Positions 19,813-31,612 of a stretch of 64,000 bases of DNA are shown here, piece after piece. Numbering within the stretch: position 1 is the stretch's first letter; each line of letters opens with the position of its first letter. The notes beneath the pieces were generated by a model. That model had not been told where the DNA came from. It did no database searches and saw only the letters and a program-made list of their open reading frames with translations. The DNA comes from Vicia villosa. Taxonomy: Eukaryota > Streptophyta > Magnoliopsida > Fabales > Fabaceae. The position numbers were made by a program, and so were the translations under genes. The DNA lies in contig NC_081183.1 of NCBI RefSeq assembly GCF_029867415.1, positions 20,208,404 to 20,272,403 on the forward strand, given 5' to 3'.

Positions 19813-22272
19813 TTATGGAGGGTATTTTCTATTCCACACCTGGTTGCTTTTCACCTCCGCAACCAAAAACTCATGAAGATGAAAGGCATGGACAACTTTT
19901 CTCTTCAATTCACTTACCACATTTTTCTTGACTTTCTTAGCCTTCTTCGGACTTTTGATAGCTTCATGAGTTGTTTCTACCCGAGATGCTATGCTTGAAA
20001 CTTTTTCTTGGAGCTGCTCAGGCTTTTTGTCTTTTTTCTCACTTTCTGTCATACCACCAGAATTTTGATCATTTACAACCGCCCTATGTTTCTTAACTCC
20101 TAACATCTTCAAGGTTACTTCTTCATCAAAAGATCTCAGCGTTAGTGTCCCCTTTTCAATGTCGAGGTTGCAGCGGCCTGTCGACAAAAATGGCCTCCCA
20201 AGAAGGATAGGAGTTTCTTCGTCTTCCGGAATGTCCATGATGTGGAAGTCAACAGGGAACACAAACTTATCAACTTCCACGAGTACATCTTCAGCTACCC
20301 CATATGATTTCTTAATGGTGTGATCAGCAAACCTTAACTGTGTCTTACTCTCACTAATCTTTTCCAATTCAAGCTTTTTAAAAATTGACAAAGGCATTAA
20401 ACTCACACTAGAACCAGAATCGAGGAGTACCTTTTTAAAAGTTATGTTATTGATAGTGCATGGTATTGCCACCGCTCCCAGGTCTTTCCTCTTTATTGGG
20501 ATCTTTCTTGCTGACGAGACTAAACCGCACTTCTCAGTTGCAATCTTTTGTTCTCCTTCCACTGATCTCTTTTTCGCCATCACCTCCTTCATAAATTTCC
20601 TATACAAGGGCATGTGCTCAAGTGCTTCGAAGAATGGTAAATTTACCTCTAACTTTTTGAACAAAGCTGTGAACTTCTCAAAATCCTTCTCTTTTGACTT
20701 CTTCTTTGTCACTCGGGAAGGGAAAGGTAGTTTGATCACCGGTTCAGCATCTTTCTTATTTTTTTCTTCAACTGGTTTAACCGGGGGTATCACAACTTCT
20801 GGTTCTTTCGGATTTTCTCTTATTTCCAAATCCACCTCTATTACCATAGGGTCATCTATTTCCTCTTTTTCTTTTTCAGATTCAGCCACTTTTTTGCTCC
20901 TTGTTGTAACTGCATTAATCTTCTCTTGGTCTTTCGGATTTTTCACAGTTGAACTCGGAAAGTTACCTTGTGCCTGTAGAGTGAGGTGCTGTGCTATTTG
21001 ACCCACCTGAACTTCTAGATTTTTGATTGAAGCTGTGGTGTTCCTATGGTTGTTTCTTGTCTCTTCTTGAAATTGAGAGCATTGTCCAGCCAATCTCTCG
21101 ATAGCTACTTCCCACTCCGCTTTCTGAGGGCCTTGTTGTTGTTGTTGATCTTTCCAAGCGAAGTTGGGATGATTCTTCCACCCAGGATTATAGGCGTTAG
21201 AATAAGGATTATTTTGCCTCAAGAATTTGATTTCTTCAATTTGCTTGGGAGTCGCAACACAACAAACAGTTTGATGAGGACCATTGCAAATTTCACAGAT
21301 TACATGTTGAGCTTGTTGCACTTGAGCGACCTGTTGAGTACCTATATTCATAGCCTTTAATCTCTTTTCTACCTCTGCAGCTATTGCATCTTCAACTCGG
21401 ATTTTTGAGGTTTCCAGCTTGAGATCAATGATTCCTTCTGGTTTACTGGCACACCTATCATACAGCTCCAAATGCTCATTTGCAGCTATTGCTTCAATGA
21501 TCTTGATGATACCAGAGGCTGTTGTGAAATTTGTTGAGCCTCCAGCTGCTGTGTCGATTAACTGCTTTGTCTTGATTCTCAGCCCGTTCACAAACATTTG
21601 CATCTGTTCAGTTTTGTCCATATTGTGTGTCGGACATGCCACCAAAGTCCTCTTGAACCTTTTATAGGCATCCCCCAAAGACTCACCCTCCTTTTGCTTG
21701 AAGTTCAGAATTCCATACCTCTTTCGTAGAAAGACTGACGCTGGAAAATATTCATTTAGGAAAGCTTTTTCCATCTCTCCCCACGATGTGATACTGCCTG
21801 CTGGTAGCGAATAGAACCACTCCTCTGCCTCTTCTGCTAGAGTAAAAGGGAACATCCTCAATCTCTTTGCTTCTTCGGTATGACCATCAATTTTTAGAGT
21901 GGTGCTCATGGTCAAAAATCTCTGCAGATGCTTGTTTGCGTCTTCGTTAACCTTTCCGGTGAAAGGTTTCCTTTCAAGCTGATTGATGGTGCTTGGGTGT
22001 AGTTGAAAATTTGCAGCATTTACCGGTTGGTTGACAATTGTTTGTCTTCCCCCCGGTGTGTTTGCAGCACCGTAGTCACCAAGGAGCCTCTCAGGAGGAG
22101 GAGGATTTTCACCCATGGTTTCTTCTTCACTTTCAGACTCTGAATCGGAATGAACTGACACAATTTTCTCTTCAGGTTCCAGATTAGCCAACCGAGCTTG
22201 TCTACGCCTTGCGTGCAAAGTTCTTTCAATTTCTGTGTCAAAAAGAAATTCAGCTGAGGCCTTACCTCGCAT
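19813..22272 (-). CDS. gag-pro: Gag-protease polyprotein of Athila-like element
   Basis: 819 residues, uninterrupted, start ATG at 22270-22272 about 120 bp after the primer site. An acidic Ser/Glu N-terminus is followed by a retrotransposon Gag domain (about residues 85-270; motifs EEAEEWFYSLPAGSITSW and YFPASVFLRKRY). A single CCHC-type knuckle (CEICNGPHQTVCC, about residue 325) precedes the Athila-typical NPYSNAYNPGWKNHPNF. A Lys/Glu-rich linker and an aspartic protease domain follow, with LLDSGSSVSLMP (about residue 615) and ILLGRPFLSTG (about residue 690). The ORF ends about 80 residues after the protease. The product would form particles and cut itself. RT and integrase are absent, so mobility would depend on another Athila-type element. 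Confidence 0.9.
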   Translation of the reverse strand: MRGKASAEFLFDTEIERTLHARRRQARLANLEPEEKIVSVHSDSESESEEETMGENPPPPERLLGDYGAANTPGGRQTIVNQPVNAANFQLHPSTINQLERKPFTGKVNEDANKHLQRFLTMSTTLKIDGHTEEAKRLRMFPFTLAEEAEEWFYSLPAGSITSWGEMEKAFLNEYFPASVFLRKRYGILNFKQKEGESLGDAYKRFKRTLVACPTHNMDKTEQMQMFVNGLRIKTKQLIDTAAGGSTNFTTASGIIKIIEAIAANEHLELYDRCASKPEGIIDLKLETSKIRVEDAIAAEVEKRLKAMNIGTQQVAQVQQAQHVICEICNGPHQTVCCVATPKQIEEIKFLRQNNPYSNAYNPGWKNHPNFAWKDQQQQQGPQKAEWEVAIERLAGQCSQFQEETRNNHRNTTASIKNLEVQVGQIAQHLTLQAQGNFPSSTVKNPKDQEKINAVTTRSKKVAESEKEKEEIDDPMVIEVDLEIRENPKEPEVVIPPVKPVEEKNKKDAEPVIKLPFPSRVTKKKSKEKDFEKFTALFKKLEVNLPFFEALEHMPLYRKFMKEVMAKKRSVEGEQKIATEKCGLVSSARKIPIKRKDLGAVAIPCTINNITFKKVLLDSGSSVSLMPLSIFKKLELEKISESKTQLRFADHTIKKSYGVAEDVLVEVDKFVFPVDFHIMDIPEDEETPILLGRPFLSTGRCNLDIEKGTLTLRSFDEEVTLKMLGVKKHRAVVNDQNSGGMTESEKKDKKPEQLQEKVSSIASRVETTHEAIKSPKKAKKVKKNVVSELKRKVVHAFHLHEFLVAEVKSNQVWNRKYPP

Positions 22273-22390
22273 ACACAGATTAGATAAATATGAGAATTAG
22301 GAAAAATAAATAGTGCAGAAAATAAAATTTTAGTCGCAGAGCAACAAAATTCTAATTGAAATAAATCTAGAACTCTATAATCTTCGGCAG

Positions 22391-22408
22391 TCCCCGGCAA
22401 CGGCGCCA
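22391..22408 (-). other. Primer binding site, tRNA-Asp
   Basis: On the minus strand TGGCGCCGTTGCCGGGGA lies six bases inside the 5' LTR. It is complementary to the 3' end of plant tRNA-Asp and is usual in Athila and related elements. Confidence 0.9.
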
Positions 22409-22414
22409 AAAACT

Positions 22415-23742
22415 TGATAGGAAAATAGCAAGTGTACTATTTTTGCCTATGTAGTAGTAATGGGAAAATCCCAAGTATCGAATCTCAAGGACTACTTGAC
22501 GATATAGAGTTTTATCAGTGTTTCAATTAAACAAAAGTTCAAAAGGTTGTTTTGATTGGTTTTGCAAATAAAGTAAATAAACAGAATAATAGAACGATGA
22601 ACAGAGATGAGTAGGTTGCTAGGGGCCGGTGAATGATTCTTCCTGTAACAACTATCCTTCTCAATACAATAACATAGTTTCACAATTGGTTACCGGTTCT
22701 CAAGAATATCTAATCCTAAGGCCTTAGTGAAAAGATCTTTGACGTCACAACCTAATTACTATGTCCATAGATAATTATAATTATGATCAAGCATTCCAAT
22801 ACCAAGAATTTCCGGTTAAGATAAAATATCCCTAGTCCTAGGTGATAATTATTATCCTATGTTCTTACTCATGTCAATGAACAATTGTTGTCCAGCTAAA
22901 TTCATTCATACAATTTCATTATCCGTTTGTCCGACGGTTAAGGCATAAAGAACAGATGTAAAACAAACCAATTATATGAAAACCAAATTGTTATTGCATC
23001 AATTGAATAAAGTTATCACATTCAGAATCAAGATCACCCCCCTAGCAATGGGGGGTTTAGCTACTCATAACAATAATAAAAATCATAGTTTGAATTGTAG
23101 ACATTACAGATAAACAAAGGGAATCAGATCTTCAATCGCGAATGCTCATGGAAATCTTCATTCCTTGCTTAGAATCTGAATTCTCCAGCTTCTCCAATGT
23201 ATTTTCGCACCCAAAACTGTCCAACCCCTGTCCAAACGCAATCTGGTTCTTTTATTACTGTCATTCTGGGCTTTTCAGCAAAATAGGCCCAAAAATCACG
23301 TGCACACGCGTGTGGGCACGCGTTTGGTGCTGTGACACGCGTCCTGGGACGCGTCCTGGCAGGGGGGAAGTTTTCTTTGCAATTCTGGCAGCTGGGACGC
23401 GTCTGGGCACGCGTTTGGGGGTCTGGGACGCGTCTGGGAACGCGTTTGCTCAGCTGACCTCAAAATTTCACTTCCACACGCGTCTGGGGACGCGTTTGAG
23501 CAGCCAGATGTCCTTTTACAAGCTCCACACGCGTCTGGGGACTCGTTTGGCCAGACCATGTGCTTTTTCATCAGTTTCCTCACGTTTCACACTGATTTTC
23601 TCCACTTCATTCATCTGAGTCTGCAAACACTTAAACACACAACTAAAACGTAAAATGCGGAATAAAGAAATAAAACATAAAATAAAATACTTCAAAGACA
23701 ACTAAAAATAACAGTAAAAACATGTGTAAAAACCATTGATCA
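22415..23742 (-). repeat. 5' LTR of Athila-like Gag-only element
   Basis: 1,328 bp, near-identical to 17358-18715 except for about 30 bp missing within the ACGCGT cluster and scattered substitutions. It ends TTGATCA next to the GCTTC duplication. Confidence 0.92.
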
Positions 23743-24218
23743 GCTTCTCAGAGTCGTCAGAAGAGTTATTATGATAAAAGAAGAAAGAAACTTGAGTTTC
23801 AAGAGGGATATCATGTGTTTATGAAGGTTACTCCTATGACGGGTATTGGTCGGGCATTGAAGTCAAAGAAGTTGACTCCATGTTTTATTGGACCATTCCA
23901 AATTTCTGAAAAAGTGGGAGAAGTGGCATATCGTGTCGCTTTATCGCCGATGCTTGCAAACTTGCACGATGTGTTTCATGTGTCTCAGTTGAGGAAATAC
24001 ATTTCAGATCCCATGTGATCCAAGTGGATGATGTACAGGTTAAAGACAACTTAACGGTTGAAACGTTGCCTGTGAGGATTGAAGATAGAAAACTGAAGCA
24101 ATTGCAGGGTAAAGAAATAGCTTTAGTCAAAGTAGCTTGGGGAGGACCAGCTGATGGAAACGTCACCTGGGAGTTAGAAAGCCAGATGAAGGATTCCTAT
24201 CCGGAACTCTTTGCTTGA
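23743..24218 (+). pseudogene. gag-pol: Tekay pol, part 2 (integrase C-terminus and chromodomain)
   Basis: Resumes the pol frame directly after the nested element. It shows the integrase C-terminal GPF region (CFIGPFQISEKVGEVAYRV) and HDVFHVSQLRKYISDP. A frame change at about 24013 follows (a few bases appear to be missing), then a chromodomain-like end: RIEDRKLKQLQGKEIALVKV and VTWELESQMKDSYPELF. The group II chromodomain and this position mark the Tekay lineage; such domains direct integration toward heterochromatin. Stop at 24216-24218. Confidence 0.88.
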
Positions 24219-24248
24219 GGTATGTTTTCGAGGACGAAAACTCTTTTA

Positions 24249-24260
24249 GTGGGGGAGAGT
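24249..24260 (+). other. Polypurine tract of Tekay-type element
   Basis: GTGGGGGAGAGT directly abuts the 3' LTR start at 24261, the expected plus-strand primer. Confidence 0.85.
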
Positions 24261-25374
24261 TGTAACGCCCGTATAATTTTAATATTAATTTAATCGGAAT
24301 ATTGAATTAATAATTAGAATTATTAAGGATTTTGTGAAAATAATGAATAAATAATGGTTTTGGCATTTGGGTCATATGAGGAAATAGTAAAAGAAGGAGG
24401 GGTGATTTAATAATCCTTTTTACTAATTTTATTATTTGTTTTCATAAAACATTTGGTTTGGGAAAAACAAAGAAAGAACGTGAAAGAACAGAAGTCTGAA
24501 GAACGAGGAACGTGAAGGAGAACGGTAGAGGGAGAGACCAAGAATCAAGAAATTTGTCTAAGGTAAGGGGGGACTTGTCTGATTATCATCTATTATCGGG
24601 TTAGGGGTCGATAATGCTGAATAGATGTAGAATTCGGGTCAATTGAGTCATATCATAGGTTTAGGGATTGAGTCAAATTGTATGATGTTTGATCCCTATA
24701 TTTGAATCCATGATATCTATGTTGTTATGGTCTCAATTGATGCGTGATTGATGTATTATGAGGTGTTTTTCGTGTTGTTTGTGCATTCTATTTCCCTAGG
24801 TTCGTACTGGTATGAATTGGGTGAGTTTGGAATGTGTAGAATGTTGTTTTCTGTAGGTTGGGGTTTCTGAAATTACCGGTTCGCGCCGCGTACATAGGGT
24901 GCGCCGCGAATAGTTGGACAGAATGCCAGGAATTTGTGATACGCAGAGGTCGCGCCGCGTACCCGTGTTGGCGCCGCGAAGGCGTAACTTTTTCCTCGCT
25001 TCGCGCCGCGTGTAGATGTTTGCGCCGCGAATAGCTTGGCAGAGAGCCAAGGATTTTTGGGACGCTCAGTTCGCGCCGCGAACTGAGATGGCGCCGTGTG
25101 TTGTTGATTGTTTTGAGATATTTGAAAAGTTCAAAGAAGCATAACTTTTTAACCGTTGGTCCGTTTAATGTGCCGTTTTGAGCTAAACGAACCTTATAGA
25201 ATAATCTATATGATGATGATTGATTGATATTAGAATGATGAGAATACATGTATGCTATTTCTTATTGATGATGATGATTGGTGCAAATACGTGTATGTTT
25301 TCTATATGATGATGATAGAATTGTGATTGAATGATGTTAATATATATGAACATACTTGATAATGATGATGATAT

Positions 25375-25406
<32 letters not shown>

Positions 25407-26165
25407 GTATAAGTATGTTATATATGTTGCATTCATTCATATTCATTGACGATACTGTATCCATAAGGGTGTGTTGGATCAGTAAAGGGCATGATTCCCA
25501 TTGTGTGGAATCTGTGTTGGCAGGGCCGTATCTGGATGATGTTGGATCGGTCATGGGTTATTCCCATTGGATGATGTTGGTACCACATGCATAGTGTCAG
25601 TTCATTCATATGCATAATTTATAACATGATTGGATGTATTCCAGTGTTGTAAATGTTGATGATGCGTTGATTGTTGTTTGACTTGTTTTGAATGTCTGTT
25701 TATGAAACAATTGGGTGAATGATGCAACTGTGACGTGTTATTGCTTTATAACCTTATAACATTTGTTAATTATGACGAGACTCACCCTTACATGTTGTCA
25801 TTTTCTGATTGAGGATAGCGGCTGTTCGACTCAGTGAGGATTAGCTCATGAGTCAGTGTTTTAGTTAGCGTTAGGTGTCATGCTCTGATAGTTGTAACAC
25901 TGGGAACGCTTGTTTTGGAGTTTTGATTGTAACTCTATATTTATTTGTTTTGGTTGAAGTCTGATACATTAGTGATATAATGTTGACTTGATGAAGTATT
26001 TCCGCTGTGTAAAACATGAATTTGATTAATGAGTTATGATCTCAGGTGAATGCATGACTTATACTGACGTGTGTTTTTCATTATTTATGAATTGTGATAC
26101 CTCTCTATATGTTACTCTGATTTAATAATTGTTTATTTGCCGCGGGTTATTAGAGGGGTATTACA
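24261..26165 (+). repeat. 3' LTR of Tekay-type element
   Basis: 1,905 bp, very similar to the 5' LTR without its hAT insertion. It differs by a longer GAT microsatellite (about 25376-25405), a 9-bp deletion near 26045 and scattered substitutions. The end reads GGGTATTACA against GGGTGTTACA in the 5' LTR. Confidence 0.92.
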
Positions 26166-26170
26166 TTACC

Positions 26171-26783
26171 CACCCTATGGTAATCGATTACTTCGAGTCT
26201 GCAACCCAAAATCATCATTTTTACAGCACCTGTATCAATTCCAAACCACACCAGAACGTACCACAACGTATTGCGACATCAAACAGCATCAACAAACACA
26301 ATTTGGCATGTTTATAACTCATTTCAAACATCCAATTACTACCATACACAATCAATGCAAACAATTCAACAATTCTCCCAAACCTAACATCCTAAAACCT
26401 AAACATAACCCAATTGATACAAACAACATGCTCAATCTATCCTACTATCGATAATCCCATAATTGAAGTTAAACGGAAGAGTCCCCCTTACCTGAAGGTT
26501 GATTCTTCGTTCTTCCTCTCTTCGCACTTTCTCGCTTCTCTGCTCTTTCACGTTCAGACTTCTCTTCTCTTTTGGTTCTATTTTCACAAATCCTTCTCTT
26601 TTTCTATTTTATGAAAATAAGTTTATTATTAGCAATGAGCTTCACAACTGAAACCCCCTTTCTACTAAAAGCGACACTGACCCATTAGCCTTATTACTCC
26701 ATAATTCTCAAACAACTCAAATAATTCTAATATTTAATCCAAAAATCAATTAAATTAAATAAAGAATTTTATGGGGTGTTATA
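26171..26783 (-). mobile_element. Solo LTR 2, right part (minus orientation)
   Basis: Continues the LTR interrupted at 10653, after the TTACC duplication. On the minus strand it starts TATAACACCCC (a TGTAACACCCC start with one transition is likely), then a GA-rich leader and donor TTCAG|GTAAGGGGG at 26491. The AATGG duplication follows at 26784-26788. Confidence 0.85.
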
Positions 26784-27209
26784 AATGGCAACTACATAAC
26801 CAAAAGTGACTATCCGTGCTTAATAATAAATAAGGTACTACTAATCATCACTTAATTTCACATCATTGTTGATCTTGGATTTGGAAGCTTCACCTCCTAA
26901 AGAAGATTAAGTTTTTATTCTGGCTCACTTACCACAACTCGGTCCTTACTCTTTCTACGTGAGATCATCGTAATATGACCACACTGGCTCTGTGCATTTA
27001 CTGTGTTTTACAGATGAAGCTTTCATTCATTGTATCCGAGATTATATTAACTCCAAAAACCCATTGTTGAACCTCATATTTTTTTTAATTCTGTTTTTTC
27101 ACAACCAAAGATGATAACAACTGGCTAAAAAATGACATGTTTTAAGTTCACTACAATCTTTTTGCTATAGGAATATAGTGGGTATGAAGGAATGAAAATT
27201 GTACTTGCA
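26784..27209. other. No gene seen; unclassified sequence
   Basis: Between solo LTR 2 and the next coding relic the sequence has ordinary composition without a supported feature. It may be the oldest DNA of this stretch. Confidence 0.4.
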
Positions 27210-27539
27210 TCACAACATGACGACCCGTTTATCTATTGCTTCAACAAAACTCATCATATGCACTAAGAGGAAAGACTCTTCAAATGGAACTCTCTCAACC
27301 TTTCTCACACTATCATTAACGTTGATGAAAATTGGCTTAACACTTCTACCTGCGCAAGTTATGGCATAATCATTTGCAACTCCATTTGATGCATGGTATA
27401 AAGACTTTTTAAACTACATCAAAGAAAATTTGATATCTTCTAAAGTGAACTCTATACCATTCATCAAGTACTTTCCATTGTGAAGGACATAAGTTTCACC
27501 GACTCTGCTAGTTACACTAATTCTTCTTTTTGTATCACC
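27210..27539 (-). pseudogene. Unrecognised coding relic, one in-frame stop
   Basis: On the minus strand one frame runs from GDTKRRISVTSRVGET through YVLHNGKYLMNGIEFTLEDI to a TAG at 27414-27416. It then continues in the same frame (NDYAITCAGRSVKPIFIN, VPFEESFLLVHMMSFVE) to a TGA at 27210. The 110 codons have balanced amino-acid use unlike the A/T-rich surroundings, which suggests a former protein. I do not recognise the family, there is no start codon, and the left and right limits are those of the open frame only. Confidence 0.35.
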
Positions 27540-27599
27540 TTAATTAAGACCCCACCCTAAATACCACTAGTATGTTATTTTGTTTCACGATATCGATGA

Positions 27600-30500
27600 A
27601 TTATTACAAAAAAAAAGGTTGTAATACGGTGAACTGACTTTATTTGAAATGTTGCGGTAAGCAAGAGTCGCCACCGACTTTTATTTTATCCAATTGGAAA
27701 GGCAAAAAGAACAGGAAAGACCTTTGAAAAGAGATTGAGTTCGGGGGGTAGGTTATACAACGGGAAGGTGTAAGGCACCCTTTGCATCCATGGTTATCCA
27801 TGGGCTCTTAATTGCTTAGCTCACTTGTTTGTTAAAATGTTTGAATTGTTTAAAAAGTAGGGTGTGAATGGAAAAAACTTCGTTAAGGACTTTAGCTTGT
27901 AAATAAGCGTAGCCTTGTTTTGAAATCGTTTTGAAATAGGAGGTGTGAAAAGTATTTTGATTTGAGTATGAGCAAGCAATTAAGAACTACCTACCTTAAG
28001 TTCGTCTTTCGTGTTCTTTAAGTCTTTCGTTTGAAAGGATCTATCCATACCATGAGAGGGTAGGAAGTCTTTCAATTGGATGTGCGGGTCATCGAGAATA
28101 ATCGTTCGCCACAAGACTGTCCCTACCATGAAGAGGGCAGGTAGTCTAAGGGAAGGATATAATAGTCATTTAGGCAATAGTAAGGATACCTTAACATTCG
28201 AAGGGACTATCACCATTTAATCGAGGGACGAGATCATATTTATCTTAGGCAACTCGAAGGGACTATGATCTTTTATCGGAGGGATGTGGTGATTTTTAAA
28301 TCGAAGGCAGCAAGCTAAGGTATCCCTACGCTCGAAGGGACTTGACTATTTGATCGAATTCGAAGGCAACAGGCAACAAGAGGGATACCCTAAAGATGGG
28401 TGTGTGCAGCAATCACGTGGTTAACTTCAGTTATGTTATCTTGATTTAGGTGAGCTATCGTTCAATTAATTAGTCTTGTCACTCCCTATATTACTAACCA
28501 CGCAGTTATATATCATACAGAAAAATAAAATGCGGAAAGTAAATGTTCTACACTATTACAAAGCTTCGGGAATGGGGAATACATGATAAAAACCGGGGGA
28601 GGTGCGAGTAAAGTGCGAGAAAATAGAATCCTAATTACTATTACATCACAAAAATTGCAACCTATACACCTTCTAGAATTTAAAAGACGGAAATTAAATA
28701 ATTTAAATAAATAATTAAATATAATAAAAGACGGAATTTAAACAATCATGCGATATTCAAGAGTTTTGAGATGAGAAGAGAATCGCAAGTTGAAATTTGA
28801 GTTTAAAGACGAGTGAAAATAAACCTAAGCCTAAATTAATTACATTAATTAAATTAAAGTTAGATTAATAAAGTTAATTAAAATTAAACCAAAATTAAAT
28901 TGATAAGACTTAATTAATTAGTTAATTAAAATTATTTGACTAATTATAAGTCAAAAAATTAAATTGATTTTTATTTGTTTAAAAGAAAAGATTTTATTTA
29001 AGAAAAAGGAGTAAGAAATAGAAATAAGAGAAAAAAAATAACAAACATAATAATAAAATAAAAAAAATTGAATGAACCTGGGCGTATAATCAGGTGTGGC
29101 ACTGTCTGAGTATCCATGGTACACTTGCATCCCTAAGAGCGCTGGATGGATCTGTGTGAAAATCTGATGGACGGATGATGAAGGTTTATGGGGACGGCGT
29201 ACGTGATGGTCGTATTGAATCACGAATCATGCAATTTGTTAAAAATAAAATGCCATGGCCTGGTCTCGAATGCAGGCCCTCAAGGATACATTCTCTTTGC
29301 CTTTACCAGCTCTGCTGCATTACATTAGTCAATAATATTATGTGTAAAAGAAATTATATTGGAAACGTAACAGAATTAATGGACTAGTCAACAAACTCCA
29401 ACGTGGGGTCCCTGGATCGCTGACTGGCGAATTAGAGAAGGAGGGAGAAAGTTGGATTTTTCTACCATCCAATGCATCTGCGCCACGCGTGGAGAGAGAG
29501 TAGACCAAGTTTCACCCACGAATGAGAGTTATCCACGCGGCGGTCAGCCTCTTCAACAAACACTGTTCATCATCTTCATCCTTAGGGCCTGCAATTTTTC
29601 CTGCGGAATTTCTTATGAATTTTCCTGCGGAATAGCTTGCCAGTTCATCCTCTCCCTTGGCTGCGACCTAAAACCTACGATAATCCATCAAAAAACAAAA
29701 ACCAGTGGTCCAGATATACTAATTAACCTACCACGGATCCAAATATGATGTTAGTTTGGCCTTAAACTCCCTGTAGCTATGAAAACGAAGGTGAAATTCG
29801 TTTATGCCCTAACAATGGTGTTCGGCCATTCTTGCGTTAAAGCTATGAAACAAAGGTCCATATCCCTTCTAATACATGCCAGGAACTTAACAAACAGGTT
29901 AGATTCAATTGATGTGCAATAAAATACAAGATATGAATATTAAAACAAAACATGAATATGTTTAAACATGAACACGAATCCTACGTGTTCTCAAGCATGA
30001 TTAATGATTCATACCTACTCTATGATGATTCTGGAGATGAATGGAATGAAGGTTTGGCCTTGATAATAGCTTGAACACAAAGTCTCGAGTTGCACCTTCT
30101 TTTGAATTTTTTTTTTGCCACCTTTGAACCCTAGTTTTTCTCTCAAATCCGTCCCTCATGCTGAATGAATATGTGTCTATATATGTGAAAGCATTAGGTC
30201 AATGGTTTAGGAAATATATCATGTAATTGGAGAAAAGAATTTGATTGAAAATTTGAATGATTTCTTTCTATTTTTGCCCTCAATCTTCCCTAAACCAAAT
30301 GCCTTGAATTTCCTTGATTAATGTGATATATTTTGACAATTAATTGAATCAATTCTGAAGCCAAAACAAATCTTCTATTATTTTTATAATTTTATTTGAT
30401 TAAATCATGATTTTAATGAATAAAATCTATAAAATAATAAATAAAAATAATAAAAATGTAAGAGATATATTCCATGGCCGTGGATGGGCTTAAGATGATA

Positions 30501-31360
30501 TTAGGACCAAAAGAAATCAAGCCCATTTAGAAGAAAAATCATTTTGGACCATATTTCTCTTTGTAACCTCTTGAAAATAGGTGAATTTGTGCACCTTGCC
30601 ATTTCCTCATTTTTCAACATTTTTTCAATCTCTTGGACTTTTTAGAAACCTTGAAGAGTCCTCTAACTAGTGTCTTTGGTCTCATACAAAACTAGTTTTC
30701 CCTGCTCCTTGTATGTTCTTTTGAAAAAGATGCCTTTTGGTTGATTTTCAAAAGGACCTATAATGTTTTAAGTCATATCTCTCAAATGAAGCATTTTTAG
30801 ACTTGGCATGTGAGAGACAAAGTTGTAGAGAATTCAATTTCCTTCAAGATGAACTTTGGATGGAAAATTTTTGATGTTCCATGTAGGAGTTATGGCTGGT
30901 CAAAGTTCAGTTGACTTTTCCTATGAAACCCTAATTTAGAAACTTTTGGAATTGTTTATTTCTGATCTTTCCTTGATGAACCATGATCAATCCTTGTTCA
31001 AATGGTGAATGATACTTCAAAATGAGGATGTTGACAAAAAATCGGAAGTTTTGACTGTACTTTGACCACAGTTGACTTTTAGGTCAACCAGTCGATTATC
31101 ATTCGTTTGGGCCATTGAGTGAGCAATCTTTTGAATCGGGACTTGAAACTTGGCATGAGGACACTTTGAATCATATGAGAGGCCATGTAGTCCACTTGAG
31201 GTGTCAGAAGTTCAGATTCCTTGATTAAATCAAAAACCCTAATTCAGAGGCTGTTATTTAGGAGAGAGACTGCATGCTTCTTTCTTGTGTGTCTTTGAGC
31301 ATTTGAAAGTCAGATGGATTGAAATATGAATAAATATGTTGGGAAAATTTTGGGGTGACA
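27600..31360 (-). mobile_element. 3' LTR of Ogre-like element A (minus)
   Basis: On the minus strand it starts TGTCACCCCAAAATTTTCCC at 31360, next to a polypurine tract. It ends with the Ogre-type tail (GTCGGTGGCGACTC, the GTCAGTTCACCG-like end) near 27610. Stretches around 30560-30900 match the + strand of Ogre D's LTR (50150-50420) in reverse complement. A TATATATAG promoter-like site is near 30180. The left boundary is approximate because the last bases differ from D. No open coding region is seen in its 3.7 kb. Confidence 0.75.
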
Positions 31361-31373
31361 GCTGCCCCTGTTC
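31361..31373 (-). other. Polypurine tract of element A
   Basis: On the minus strand GAACAGGGGCAGC abuts the LTR start. The comparable tract of element B is AAATAGGGGCATC at 37568-37580. Confidence 0.8.
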
Positions 31374-31612
31374 AATCTTCTTATACCTGAGGATGTAGAT
31401 TGGCTTGTGTGCCTGTCGGAATCTGAAGGTAGAAGAGGATTGAACACTAGAATACCAAGAAATTTGCCCTTGCTGATGGTGAAGGGACTTTTTGGAGACG
31501 GGCTCAAAGATGCCGTCCAAGTGTTGGAAAAGATATATGAGACGGGCTTAAAGATGCCATCTGATAGATGCCATATGGATGTTGGGAGTGTGAAGTGAAT
31601 TGATTGTAGTGA

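Larger units (their letters stand above)
17358..23742 (-). mobile_element. Non-autonomous Athila-like element encoding Gag-protease only
   Basis: It lies on the minus strand: 5' LTR 22415-23742, primer site 22391-22408, Gag-protease ORF 22272-19813, 3' UTR, 3' LTR 17358-18715, with GCTTC duplications outside. There is no RT, RNase H or integrase, and no room for them. This is the layout of TR-GAG elements (LTRs with a Gag domain only), which must borrow polymerase and integrase. The Gag sequence and tRNA-Asp primer site place it near Athila. Confidence 0.92.
10654..26165 (+). mobile_element. Tekay-type chromovirus LTR retrotransposon with nested insertions
   Basis: The order is 5' LTR, initiator-Met primer site, gag-pol, polypurine tract and 3' LTR, bounded by TTACC duplications. 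The polyprotein order (Gag, protease, RT, RNase H, integrase, C-terminal chromodomain) and three CCHC knuckles fit the Tekay/Del chromovirus lineage. The 15.5-kb length includes a hAT transposon (784 bp) and an Athila-like element (6.4 kb); the native length is about 8.3 kb. The LTRs are very similar apart from the hAT insertion, so the insertion is fairly recent, but the coding region is already broken. Confidence 0.92.

Noticed and set aside
22020..22409. Minus-strand frame starting MAPLPGT
   Set aside because: The start is the tRNA-Asp primer site read as codons; the same false start appears at 45267. Neither has a credible start codon.
25331..25594. Asp-rich and Ser-rich frames in the Tekay LTR
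   Set aside because: Translations of the GAT microsatellite; the 5' LTR counterpart is at 12516-12761.
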